Source of the DNA: Aegilops tauschii subsp. strangulata
Taxonomy: Eukaryota > Streptophyta > Magnoliopsida > Poales > Poaceae
Direction: 5' to 3'
NCBI RefSeq assembly: GCF_002575655.3
Contig: NC_053040.3
Location: forward strand, 153,017,148 to 153,081,147
Length of the DNA: 64,000 nt
Shown: positions 1-11,616 of the stretch, piece after piece
Layout: every line of letters starts with the position of its first letter
Numbering within the stretch: the stretch's first letter is position 1
The notes under the pieces: model-generated
What the model was told of the DNA's origin: nothing
Databases searched by the model: none
What the model saw: the letters and a program-made list of their open reading frames with translations, nothing else
Position numbers and translations under genes: made by a program

Positions 1-448
1 GGGAGACCGGGTTATAGGATCGATTGCCGTACTATCAAGGGGGGCTCTCGATGAGTAGCTTGATCGTATCGTTCATAGAGAGCTCAAACCATTGCATCCT
101 TGCATCATCTTTATTGGTTCTTGTTTGGTTCGTTCTCTTTGTGAGTTTTGGAGCCTATGGTCATCTTGATGACAAGCTCGAGTTCATCAAAAACGGAGTT
201 CACTCGCATCTTCTATGATGTTTTCGATGTTGGAAGGTTATGTCGGTTCTTCTCGGTTGGAGGTTTCACTCCTCTATTTTGTTGGCATACCTTCCTTGCC
301 TCTTCTTACTATTGTTTTGATGCTACTCGTCGTCTTGTATCCAACAAGCTTGAGTTTGCTCAATTCGGAGCTCATATGCAGAAGTTATGGCAGTTTTGGT
401 TTCCCGTGGAGTATTCTTGTTTTCGTGGAAGTGGCTTCAGGATGGTCC

Positions 449-770
449 CAGCGGTAGTACCGCGGTACCCAGTGGTAGTACTGCTTAGGGGTCACAAGCG
501 GCAGTACCGCTCCGCAGCGTAGTACCGCTGGTGGGTCCTCAGTAGTAGTACCGCTATGGTACCAGGCCCCTACCGCGTCGACTCGAGGGGTCATTTTTCG
601 TGTCGGATAGTGCGGTACTTCGAAGCGGCAGTACCGCTCATGAGCGGTAGTACCGCCCAACCACCGCGGCAGTACCGCTCGGGTCTGTCACTCTCCTGCC
701 CTCCAGACTCCACGGTAGTACCGCCCGGGGGAGCGGTAGTACCGCTGCCTCTTGCGGTAGTACCGCCCTC
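449..770 (+). promoter_or_regulatory. Array of GCGGTAGTACCGC palindromes in LTR U3
   Basis: About a dozen copies or near copies of the 13-mer GCGGTAGTACCGC (variants with GGCAGTACCGC) lie in some 320 bp directly upstream of the TATA box. Each is a palindrome around one central base, so each gives a 6-bp stem or a dyad binding site. The array is repeated in the 3' LTR at about 12831-13152. Its place in U3 suggests a promoter-proximal binding array; the factor is unknown. Confidence 0.75.
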
Positions 771-804
771 TGCGGGGCTGTTTTGGGGGTAACGGTTGGA
801 TTGT

Positions 805-830
805 TCCCCCCACTATATAAGGGGGTCTTC
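805..830 (+). promoter_or_regulatory. LTR TATA box of element E
   Basis: CACTATATAAGGGGG, with TATATAA at 814-820, is a canonical plant TATA box with GC-rich flanks. Transcription would start about 30 bp downstream, which places the U3/R boundary near 845-855. The same motif is in the 3' LTR near 13197. Confidence 0.7.
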
Positions 831-1353
831 TTCCCCATTCTATATTATCCTTTGAGCTCGTGTTCTTCCCCCATTGTTGACCTTCTTCGAGCTTGCTAAC
901 TATCAATCCCTCCATGGATTCTTGCTAGTTTTTGAGGGAAAAGAGAGAGGAGATCTAGATCCACATTTCCACCAATCACTTTCTCCTCTATGTGAGGGGA
1001 ACCCCTTGGATCTAGATCTTGGAGTTCTTGGTGTTCTCCTTCTTGTTCTTCCTCTCATTTTCCTCCCTAGTTAGTTGCTTCGGTGGGATTTGAGAGAGAA
1101 GGACTTGGGCACTCCGTATGCCCTTGCCATTGCATTTGGTGCATCGGTTTGAGTTCTCCACGGTGATACGTGGAAGTTACAAGTTGAGAAGCTTATTACT
1201 CTTGGGTGCTTGGTACCCTTGAGCTTGTTCCTCTTGGGTACTTGGGCGCCCTAGACGGTTGGTGGTGTTCGGAGCTCAATCATTGTGGTGTAAAGCTCCG
1301 GGCAAGCGTCGGGGTCTCCAATTAGGTTGTGGAGATTGCCCCGAGCAATTTGA

Positions 1354-1455
1354 TGGGTTCCGGTGACCGCCCCCAAGGGTTGCCAAAGTGTACGGGTTCG
1401 GTGACCGCCCCCAAGGGTTGCCATTTGTACGGGTTCGGTGACCGCCCTCAAGGGC
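1354..1455 (+). repeat. Short tandem repeat (37-40 bp x 3) in LTR E
   Basis: Three head-to-tail units starting GGGTTC(C)GGTGACCGCC begin at 1354, 1394 and 1431, each followed by CAAGGG. The same triplet is in the 3' LTR, so it predates this insertion. It lies in the transcribed R/U5 part. Confidence 0.75.
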
Positions 1456-1879
1456 CCCTTAGTGGAATCATGGCATCTTGCATTGTGCGAGGGCGTGAGG
1501 AGATTACGGTGGCCCTAGTGGCTTCTTGGGGAGCATTGTGCCTCCACACCGCTCCAAACGGAGATTAGCATCCGCAAGGGTGTGAACTTCGGGATACATC
1601 GTCGTCTCCGCGTGCCTCGGTTATCTCTTATCCGAGCTCTTTACTTATGCACTTTACTTTGTGATAGCCATATTGTTTCTTGTCATATATCTTGCTATCA
1701 CTTAGTTGTTTATCTTGCTTAGCATAAGTTGTTGGTGCACATAGGTGAGCCTAGTTGTTGTAGGTTTTGTGCTTGTCAAATTAACCGCTAGGTTTATTCC
1801 GCATTTGTTCAAGCCTAAACCGTAATTATTTTAAAGCACCTATTCACCCCCCTCTAGGCGACATCCACGATCTTTCTAT

Positions 1880-1891
1880 TGGTATCAGAGC
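1880..1891 (+). other. Primer-binding site (initiator tRNA-Met)
   Basis: TGGTATCAGAGC starts 2 bp after the 5' LTR end. It matches the 3' end of plant initiator methionine tRNA, the usual minus-strand primer for Copia elements. Confidence 0.9.
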
Positions 1892-4224
1892 CTCGTCTCT
1901 CTTTATAGGGCTTAACCGCCTAGAGAGTAAGGATGTCGGCTAGGGGTTTAGGATTCTCTGACACTCTTAGTTTCGATGGCACAAATTTTGATGTTTGGGT
2001 AATTCGCATGCTTAATCTCTTTAGGGTCATGGACCCAAGTTTAGAGCGAATTATAGATATGGGTTTTTCTCCTCCAAAGGATCCACAAAGATTATCTTTA
2101 GAGGATGAGAAAAACTCTTATCTCAATGCTCAAGCTTCTAATGTGCTTTTTGATGCTTTGAGCAATGTAGTTATATTTCAACTCATGCCGTTTCGGGATG
2201 CTCATGAGTTGTGGACAAAGCTTCAAAACAAATATGGCGTGTCCGAAATTTGTGGAGATGATTGTCCTCCTTCCACCTCCGGTCGTATAGTATTCTCAAC
2301 TTCTTCTACTTCACCTACATGTGGTTTGCCACAAGGTAATGATATGGTGAGTAGTGGTGTTCATTGCAATGATTATAGTGAGCTTATTATTGATGATCCT
2401 TCATCACTTTATTATTGCAATGCTTCACCTTTGGACTTTAACACTTCGAGCACTCTAGATGTTTCACATGCTTGTGTTAAAAGTTCTTGCATATCATGTA
2501 GAAATTGCTTGCTCAAATCTCATGATGATATGCTTGCTATGTCTTATTGCCATGATGAAAATGTATCTATTTCCTCGAGTTGTTGTGCTAACAATGTAGA
2601 GGAAACCCAACACTCCATGGAACAAGATGTGGTCTTGAATGGTGCTTCAAGGGATCCCACATCATCATCTATTGCTTTTTGCCTTATGGCCAAGGCTTCA
2701 AAGGTATCTCCCACTTTGAATCCCAATATATCTTGTGATAATATTGATGATGGCAAGAGTGATGATGATGTCGATTATGATGAAGAGAATGATGATGTTG
2801 CCTCCTTAAAAGTTAAGGGGGAAATAATTTTTAAAGCTCTTCTTAAGAATAAAATTGCTCGTTCCAACTTCATGGAAATCATGTCTATTGCTATTGAGGG
2901 CAAGAAATATATTGATGAGTTGGAATCTCGTCTTGAGGAGCATGAGGTCACCATTGATAAAATGGAAGGTCATGAGCGTGATTACGCTAATGAGATTGCG
3001 GACCTCTCTCAAGCTCTTGAACTTGAACAAACCACCAAGGAATCTCTTGAGGAGACTTTTGCTCTAGAGTTATCTAGAGTGAAGGAATCTCATGATAGAG
3101 CTCTTGAGGTGGCCAATGTTTTTGAAACTAAAAATGCTAAGCTTGAAGTTCTTCATGCTAGACTCCTTGAGGATTTTGAGCTCCTCGAAAATGGCTCAAA
3201 GGTCATCAAGGGTGAGCTCATCAAACTCACCGAGTCTCATGCTCAACTTGAAGATTCTTATTTAAAAGAGCTTGCCAAGTTGCCTTCTCCTCTTCTTGTT
3301 AATGATGATGCTTGTGCTACTAACTCTATTTCTTGTGAAGCATCCATTTTAAAGGAGAACGTTGAGCTACGGGCTCAACTTGAGTTGGTATCTAGCAATT
3401 ATGGGAAATTGGAAGAAAGCCATGAAAAGCTCTCAAGCTCTCATGATGATCTTCTAGTATCCCATAATGTGCTAAAGATAGCTCATGAGGCCATGATTGC
3501 TAAGGTAACATCTAGTGAGCCTCATGTGGACACTAGCACTACTTTTAGTCAAAATGCTATATTGCCTTGTGCTAGCCCTCGCGATTCATCCATGCATAAT
3601 GTTGGTACATCTTGTGATGATTTGCTTTCCTTGCCTTGTTGCTCTAACGATGAAGCTTATACTTCCTCTAGTGCTTGTGTTGAGACTAACCATGTAGAGT
3701 GTAACACCCCGCATGTAACTTGCCATATTCGTAACTCCGACTCTTGCCATTTCGGCTATGTGATATGTTTTTCCCTCCGTTGTCGGGTTTTGTCTTTCGT
3801 TTTGTATTTTGTCATGTCATGCATTTTCATATCATGTCATCATGCGCATTGCATTCGCATACGTGTTCGTCTCATGCATCCGAGCATTTTCCCTGTTGTC
3901 CGTTTTCCAATCCGGCGCTCCTATCTCCTCCGGTGCACCCCTCCTGTTTTCTTTCGTGTGCGTGTGTCAAACTTTCTCGGAATGGACCGAGGCTTGTCAA
4001 GTGTCCTTAATATACCACCCGGAGACTACCGGTCAAGTTTCGTTCCATTCGGAGGTCGTTTGGTACTCCAACGGTTAACCGGGCATCCGCAAAGTCCATT
4101 TGAGTGTCCAGCAAAACCCCCTCCAAAACCAGCCCAAAACCCACCAAACTCTCTTCCATGCTCTAGGTCGTTCGATCACGATCGTGTGGGCGAAAACCGC
4201 ACCTCATTTGGAGTCTCCTAGCTC

Positions 4225-4600
4225 CCTCTACCTATTTATAAGTGGGCATCCCGAAAAACGAAATTCAGACGAAACCCTAACCCTCACCCTCCGCGCCGCC
4301 GGACGCGTCCGTCCGCGCCGGACAACGTCCAACCGCCCCGCCGCCGGCCCGCGAAGCCCGCAGCGGGCCCGCCCGAGCCCGCCGCAGCCTCCTCCTGTGC
4401 CCGCGGCGCCGCGCACCGCCGCCGGCCCCGCCCCGCGCCGCCCCGCCGACCCGCCGGCGCCTCCCCGCCGCCGCCGCGCCGCTGGCCGCCGCCACCACCG
4501 CGCGCTCCCTCCGGCAAGCGCCGGCAGCCCGAGCCGGCGAGCTCCGGCCCGATCCGATCGGGATCTGGTACGGTTGCGTGAGTTGACTTTTTCCCCGTCC
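4225..4600 (+). promoter_or_regulatory. Promoter and GC-rich leader in the solo LTR
   Basis: TATTTATAA at 4233-4241 precedes a CG-dense block (about 4290-4560) that starts with AAACCCTAACCCTCACCC, a telo-box-like 5' UTR motif typical of plant housekeeping genes. A possible splice donor (CTG|GTACGG) lies near 4567. The block can be read as Pro/Arg/Ala-rich peptide in several frames on both strands, which is a composition effect; I do not call a protein from it. Confidence 0.5.
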
Positions 4601-6098
4601 CTAATTTCTTCCAAGTCCCTAAATCTTTTCAGCATATGCACTTGTTCCCGATGCGATAACTTCGTGCATGTAGCTCCGATTTGCGTGTGTAATATGTCAA
4701 ATTGTTCGTCTCGTGATGCTTTTCATTTTGTTCAATTGCACCATTTTCATTAGAGGTCATCTTGATACCCAAATCTTCGTTGGAAGAGGGCTAGTTGCTG
4801 TTAATCTCTAGTTCTTATCAGAACTTGGAGATTTGTCATTTTTGTATCATTTATTCTGTGCATCTTTTGAGCATGAGATCTACATGTGTTTTGAAGTATG
4901 CCATGTCATATTTCCAGTGGTGTAGTCCATGTATTTTTGTGATCTCTGTGGTGACTAGCACAAGCATGCAAAGTAGGCCCCGTAATATTTCTGATTTCAG
5001 GGACGGTGATTTCTCTAAGTCCTTGTCTGCTGTAATTTTGTTGCCATGTAAACTTGATGCTACAGAGAGATCCATGCATATTTTGGAGATGTTCATTAAG
5101 GATGTTTTGTAGATATAGTTGTAATTGATCCATTCCTGCAATTGTTTGCAATTTTAGAGTACCATATCATGACTTAATCTTGCTCTACTTTTGCTATAAA
5201 ATATTTCTGACAGATTCTTAACATGACATGCATTTTTGCCAAGCTTATTGTAGTTGATTCATACATGCTATGTAATTTTTCTTGCCATGGATAGCTTCAT
5301 AAACATGCCATCTTGCTGTAGGTATGCTTGGTTTTTCATGCATTGCTCTGTAGTGAGTGCGTCAAGCTCACAAAGAGGCCTACATATTAATATTTCTGCC
5401 ATGCTCTGTTTTCTGCTAAGTCTGAAACCTGATAACGGAACTTGCTATGTTTACATGCTTGCCATCATTTCTTCTGGTCCTTTTTGGCTTATCGTCAGTA
5501 AGGGACTTTTGTCATGTGAATTTAGTAGAACACTACCATGCCTTGTTTTTCTATGTTAAGTTCCGGTAGCATGTTGATTTCATGCTCTGAACATTGCTAC
5601 CTGATGCTGTTTTCTGCCATGTCCAGTTTTTCACCAAGTCTGTGAACCTGTAATCTTTTGCACTTTTGCCATGCTTGTTTGAGCGTGATATGTTGTGAAC
5701 TAGCCGTAGCTCAGTGTTCATATTTTGTCAAGCATCTCCTGTAGATTACTTTCATGTGCTTTGTTGCTATGTTGGGGTGCTGTAGCATTATTTCTTGTTG
5801 TATTTTAAGTGCTATCTTGCTGTTTATCGCAGATTAGTGTCATTCTTGTTTTGCTTGGCGTTTGCAAACCGTGCATCCGATTCCGGTGATCTTTATATCG
5901 ATTTCGACCGAAATCATCTCATCTTTTCATTGGCATGCTTGGTTTGCCAAGTTACTGCCATGTTCATCATTTTCCTTCCGGAGCACGCATATGCATCGCA
6001 TATCATATCTTGCATATCATACATGTCTTGCATCATGTTGCTTGTGCATTTCTCGTTGTTGATTGTGGTTCCGTTTGTTTGTATTCTTGTCTTGGGTA

Positions 6099-7522
6099 GA
6101 GCCGGGAGACGAGTTCGTGAACGAGGAACCTGTCGAGTACGCTTACGAGGATCAAGCTTTCGACAACTCTAAGAATCTTGCAGGCAAGATGACCACCCCT
6201 CGAAATCACTTCTATCTTTGCTATGCTAGTTGTTCGCTCTATTGTCATGCTCGCTACCTATCACTTGCTATATCATGTCTCCTATTTTAGCCATGTCAGC
6301 CCTAACCATCCTTTCCTAGCAAACCGTTGTGTGGCTATGTTACCGCTTTTGCTCAGCCCCTCTTATAGCGTTGCTAGTTGCAGGTGAAGTTGAAGTTTGT
6401 TCCATGTTGGAGCATGGATATGTTGGGATATCACAATATCTCTTATTTAATTAATGCATCTATATATTTTGGTTAAGGGTGGAAGGCTCGGACTTATGCC
6501 TGGTGTTTTGTTCCACTCTTGCCGCCCTAGTTACTGTTATACCGGGATTATGTTCCTTGAGTTTGCGTTCCTTACGCGGTCGGGTGATTTATGGGACCCC
6601 CTTGACAGTTCGCCTTGAATAAAACTCCTCCAGCAAGGCCCAACCTTGGTTTTACCATTTGCGACCTACACCTTTTCCCCCCGGGTTTTCTAGAGCCCGA
6701 GGGTCATCTTTATTTTAAACCCCCGGGCCAGTGTTCCTCTGAGTGCTGGTCCAAACTAGAGCCACTTGCAGCGCCACCTTGGGGAAACTCGAGGATTGGT
6801 TTTAGCTATACGTAGTGTTCATCCGGTGTGCCCTGAGAACGAGATATGTGCAGCTCCTATCGGGATTTGTCGGCACATTCGTGCGGCTTTGCTGGTCTTG
6901 TTTTACCATTGTCGAGATGTCTTGTAAACCGGGATTCCGAGACTGATCGGGTCTTTCCGGGAGAAGGTTTATCCTTCGTTGACCGTGAGAGCTTATGATG
7001 GGCTAAGTTGGGACACCCCTGCAGGGTATTATCTTTCGAAAGCCGTGCCCGCGGTTATGAGGCAGATGGGAATTTGTTAATGTCCGGTTGTAGATAACTT
7101 GTCACTTGACCCAATTAAAATACACCAAGTGCGTGTGTAGCCGTGATGGTCTCTTCTCGGCGGAGTCCGGGAAGTGAACACGGTCTGTGTTATGTATGAC
7201 ATAAGTAGGTGTTCAGGACCTCTTCTTGGTCATTGCTAGATGACGTCCGTTCCATTGCTTCTCTTCTCGCTCTCATTTGCGTAAGTTAGCCACCATACAT
7301 GCTTTTGCTGCTGCAGCTCCACCTCTTTGCACCTCCTTGTCCTATAAGCTTAAATAGTCTTGATCTCGTGGGTGTGAGATTGCTGAGTCCCCGTGACTCA
7401 CAGATACTTCCAAAACAGTTGCAGGTGCCGACGATGCCAGTGCAGATGATGGCGTCGATCTCAAGTGGGAGTTCGACGAGGAACGTGGTCGTTATTATGT
7501 GTCTTTTCCTGATGATCAGTAG
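6099..7522 (+). CDS. Putative two-exon small ORF inside the solo LTR
   Basis: Two coding-looking segments join in frame. Exon a (6099-6183) reads [20 protein letters not shown] then FDNSKNLA, with a phase-1 donor at GCAG|GCAAG (a GC-type donor). Exon b starts at 7425 after TTGCAG and reads [20 protein letters not shown] then [11 protein letters not shown], ending TAG at 7520-7522. The joined piece is strongly acidic, about 61 residues, with no recognised domain. The upstream exon and start codon are not certain; an acceptor AG at 6098-6099 would link it to an upstream exon. It could be a captured host-gene fragment or an LTR-specific accessory ORF. The splice model is inferred. Confidence 0.4.
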
Positions 7523-8455
7523 TGGAGCCCAGTTGGGACGATCGGGGATCTAGCATTTGGGGTTGTCTTATTTTCATCTGGATTTTGACTGCAGTCGGTC
7601 TATATGATTGTATTTTGGATGATGGATGATATTTATTTATGTATTGTGTGAAGTGGCGATTGTAAGCCAACTCTTTATCCCATTCTTGTTCATTACATGG
7701 GATTGTGTGAAGATGACCCTTCTTGCGACAAAACCACTATGCGGTTATGCCTCTAAGTCGTGCCTCGACACGTGGGAGATATAGCCGCATCGTGGGCGTT
7801 ACATAGAGGAAATCAAAGAGCTCAAGGCCCAAGTCACTTCTTTGAAGAAAGACTTGGAAAAGAGTCATGAAGGGAAATTTACACTCAACAACATCTTGAG
7901 AGTGCAAAAATCCCCCAATGACAAAGGTGGACTTGGATTCAACTCCAACAAGAAGAAGAATTCCAAGATGAACAAAAAGAAGGGCCAAGAACAAGTCAAG
8001 AATTCGACCAAGATTGTTTGCTTCAAGTGCAAAGTAGAAGGGCATCATGTTAGATCTTGCCCATTGAAGAAGGCCATTAGTGATAAGCAACAAGGGAAGC
8101 GGCCACAAGTTCACTCTCATTCTCAACCTCAAGTTGAAAAAGGCCTCTACCCAAGAAAACTCAAGCTAATGCTTCTCAAGTTGAGAAATCAAGTGAGAAG
8201 AAAGTAAAGAGTAGGCGTTGCTACCTATGTCGTGAAAAAGGTCACGTCGCTTCTTCATGCACTAGTGGTAACTTATCCAACCCAATTATTATTGATGATG
8301 TCTATTCTCTTGGGAAGGATAAGGTTGGCAATGTGGTTGCCAAGTTTGTTGGTACTCAAAGTGGTTTGAAGCAAAGAACCATTTGGGTAGCCAAGCCTAT
8401 TGCGACTAACCTCTTAGGACCCAACTTGGTTGGGGACCAACTAGCTCATACTTGA

Positions 8456-11400
8456 TCAATAGGTGTTGTTGGAGGTCATTGGAGACTTGGCTACATTATG
8501 AAGAATTAAGGGGACTTCATCATTCTTATTGTCTCAAGCCAAGTCAATTGGGTTATCAAGTTTCTATCTTATATCCAATGTGCCTCCTTGAGGTAACTTG
8601 TACTTAAACTGTTTACATTGAAAGTTACTTGCCCCTTTGCATGTTTTGGTTTTGTTCCTTGCATGTGTTTGTATGTGTTGTGTCTCCAAATTCTTTATCT
8701 TGAGTAATCAAGTTTATGTATGTTGGTTTGCACTTCATGTACATGTGTGTCATACGTTGAACCTTTGTGCATCTTGTTTGTATCTTAGTTGGCTCTTGTG
8801 AGAGATTAATGGAATATCCCATTATGGGGGAGTGATGTGCTTTGTGCACCTCACAATCCTATAAATGTGTGTACATGAGTAATACCATCTAGTATTGATA
8901 TTTCAAGATTATCTAGTCGCTATGTGGTATGTATTCTCATGAGAAATTCAAATTCTAAATAGTCCATTAATTATCTCTTGTTGGATTCTCTTATTGCCTC
9001 TTGTTAAGCTTTTATTGGTATCACATTATGGGGGGAGTAATATGCTATGTGTATATTACTAGCCTAGAAATGTGTACATTTGAGATATTGTCACCTAGAA
9101 TTGATATTATAAATTATCTTGTTCCTAGGTGGCATGTTAGCTCTACAAGTTGCAATTTGCTTTTTGTTTGGTGTGAAGATGATGTCGGATATCCTTGCTA
9201 TCTACCACCGGGAATTATTTCCAAATACTTCTTATCTTTTGACAATTGGTACTCACTTGTGTGGTAGAATTTATTGATCATCTTTACGTTGGCTTTTGTT
9301 TTTATTTGCCTTTTCTCTTGCCAAGGTTTGTGTCAACTCCCGTTGTCTTCCCTACCACTTGTGGATCTTGTTTATTTCTTGTTCTTGTCTAGTGTTTTCT
9401 AGATATAGTGAAAGTGGTGATCCCACCTTGTGCATTTTGTGTTGAAATGCAAATCCTATGTAATGAACAACTCGTGGGGGAGCTATCCTATTTTCTTTAG
9501 AACACTCTTCTTGTGATCCTTATCAAGTGTGTGTTGGTGGAAGGCAAGCCACTTTCTTTTTGGTACTTTGTGCCATCATGAAACTTTGTAGAGAGCTTGG
9601 TTTGTTTGGAACCATCCTCTCTTTTGGGAGTTTGATATCATTTTGTGGGTTCCAATGGATATCTCATTCCTTGATGTATCCTTTTATGATATCTTCCAAG
9701 TGATGATTTCTCCATTTGGTATTCTTTTCACTTGGTATTTCCTTGTATTTTGGTATCGGTTCTTGATAGTCTTGAGCATGCATATTAACTTCATGTAGTT
9801 TCTGTGGCATGCTTTCTCTCTTTGACCCAATATATAGGGGAAACTCCACCAAGTCTCAAATTGGATGAGACGTGCATGAATTTCATTTCCATATCTATAT
9901 GCACATATTTATGTGGAGTTTGTCCTATGTATTGTTGGTGTTTCTAACTCTTTGGTCCCAATGAGTTTGGGTACCATTTTGTTTGTGTTGTTGTTCTAGG
10001 AACAATTGGAGATGCATTGGATGCTCGGCTCACTCACAAGGAAGGTGTTGCCACCATGTGCTTTTTGGAGTCAAGCTAGGATGATTAATGAACTACTTTG
10101 TACCTTCAATTGGTATCTACTACATCCTTCCAATGTTAACTCGGTAACAAGTATCTCCATATACTTCATGCACACATTTCTTGCATCAACCTTGTGTAGG
10201 TTGTATCATGGCATGTTATTCATTCTCTCTTGTGATACTTGTTTCCTTTCTCAAAGCATGCCAACAATGATCTCTTGTTGCTAGTTGTGATGTCTTTGAT
10301 GGTTGTGTGGTAGGAATTCATTTATGTACAATAAGACCATATCTAGCCATGTGCTATGCTTCCAAGCAAATATCTTATTGGTATATCTATGACTTCCTTT
10401 TGGATATATTGTTCCTTCGTGTTGTAACTATTTCGGGTGTACATCCTTCTTTGTAGATATATATCATCATGATCTCGTCTACCTAGAACCTTATACACTT
10501 GAGAGAAATTACATCTCTAGATGATATCCTTTCTTTCACGTCCACCTTGTCTTTCTTGTTATGTCTTTGGTGGCTCCGTGAAAGCTTTTGCCTTGAGTGC
10601 ATGTCTTATCTCGTTGCATCTTGATGCACTCCTGTGTGGTGAAGATTATTTTCCTCATGCTTATCTCGACGAGGCTTTTGCCATCTTAATTGGTATCCCT
10701 CGTATTGATGAGGCTTTCATCTTCTATCTTCACCATGGGTTGTCACAAGTGTTGGTTATTCATTTTGCATTTTTATTGTGCTTGTGAACCCTTTTGCTTG
10801 GTGTGTGTGGGAGGACATGTCATGCACCTTGTATCTCCACTATCCAAGACTATGTTGATGCTTAATGCTCATTCGTACATTAGTCTTCTCAAGTGCTTTG
10901 CCATGACTCACACACATCATTTTGGTTGAGCCTACTCTTAAGTTGCCTCTTTTATATGTTGCTCAACCATTTGTTTGTTGCAAGTGCTAGGCTTTGTTTC
11001 CTATATTCTCACTTGCACTTGTTGTGAGGTTCTATTGATCTTGGGGGAGTGACGATCCTATTTTGTGCTCGTTGTATCCAATTACAAAACTAAATTGTGC
11101 ACAAATCATGGGGAGCTTCTCTAGTTTCTCTAGAACACTCCTTTGCTCATATCATAATTTATTTCATTCATGTGGCACGTAGGATCATTGGTCTAGTTGG
11201 CTCAATTGATATCCGTTGATTGCTTGCTTCAATTGGTATCTTTTGATTGCTTGATTGCTTGTTTCTCTCTTTGTTATGTCTTTGCGGCATATCTTTCTTT
11301 TGCAATCTTTGGGCCTCAATATAGTTTGTCTTCCTCCAAGTATTTACCGTTGGACATGTGTATTGCATTCCACTCTCTTGTTGAGAAATACACAATTTAT

Positions 11401-11616
11401 GGAGGAACACTTTTTATATTGGCCTTCTAAGCTTTTCGCCCATTTTGGCAATCGATGCCAATGGGGGAGAAGTTTCAGAGAGTTTTGTGGAGAAGTCTTC
11501 AGAGTTTTCTCTTTGCTTTGGTTTTGTTCCTAAGCATTTGCATCTCATACGCATGCATTATTGGTTGTTGCATTACATGGTGATGCATAATTCCTTATAT
11601 AAACTCTCTTGAAAGT
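8456..11616 (+). other. Non-coding 3' internal region of element E
   Basis: About 3.2 kb of T-rich DNA with no coding frame above background, where an autonomous element would carry pol. It holds several PPT-like tracts: GGGGGAG near 8826, 9030, 9476, 11043 and 11463, and GGGGAG at 11110. It also has an internal duplication: 9425-9515 and 11055-11150 share TGCA..., a G-tract followed by AGCT, and CTAGAACACTC-like blocks. Confidence 0.7.

Larger units (their letters stand above)
1..1877 (+). repeat. 5' LTR of element E (partial)
   Basis: Position 1 corresponds to position 12382 in the 3' LTR, so about 734 bp of the LTR start lies left of the window. By hand count about 15 substitutions and 3 single-base indels separate the two copies over 1.88 kb. 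The LTR ends TCTTTCT where the 3' copy ends TCTTTCA, so the terminal CA has mutated. Open frames within it are short and shared by both LTR copies; I treat them as non-coding. Confidence 0.92.
3700..7803 (+). mobile_element. 4.1-kb solo LTR with 5-bp TSD
   Basis: Begins TGTAACACCC and ends GGGCGTTACA, inverted ends matching at 9 of 10 bases. It is flanked by the TSD TAGAG (3695-3699 and 7804-7808). There is no internal domain, PBS or second LTR, so it is a solo LTR left by LTR-LTR recombination. A 4-kb LTR is unusually long; Sukkula-type large retrotransposon derivatives have LTRs of this size, but this assignment is tentative. It contains a TATA box, a very GC-rich leader and exon-like segments. 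Confidence 0.85.
1933..8455 (+). pseudogene. Gag-like gene of element E, split by a solo LTR and frameshifted
   Basis: Starts at ATG 1933, 42 bp after the primer site. The N-terminal ~100 residues (FDGTNFDVWVIRM ... ELWTKLQNKYG) look like a Copia-type gag (UBN2/DUF4219-like) domain. A Ser/Cys-rich linker and a long Glu/Leu-rich coiled coil follow. The frame runs 589 codons to 3699, where the solo LTR and its TSD interrupt it; it resumes exactly in frame at 7809. Two CX2CX4HX4C zinc knuckles lie at 8019-8060 and 8219-8260. Between them, one A appears lost from the A run at 8137-8141, putting the second knuckle in another frame; that frame stops at 8453-8455. The product would bind and package RNA. 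No pol follows. Confidence 0.85.

Noticed and set aside
4276..4300. Telomere-like AAACCCTAACCC
   Set aside because: A single short match in a leader, not an interstitial telomeric array; better read as a telo-box promoter motif.
4100..4753. 217-codon Pro/Arg/Ala-rich frame as a host protein
   Set aside because: The block is extremely GC-rich and open on both strands in several frames; it lies across a TATA box and leader in an LTR. Composition explains it.
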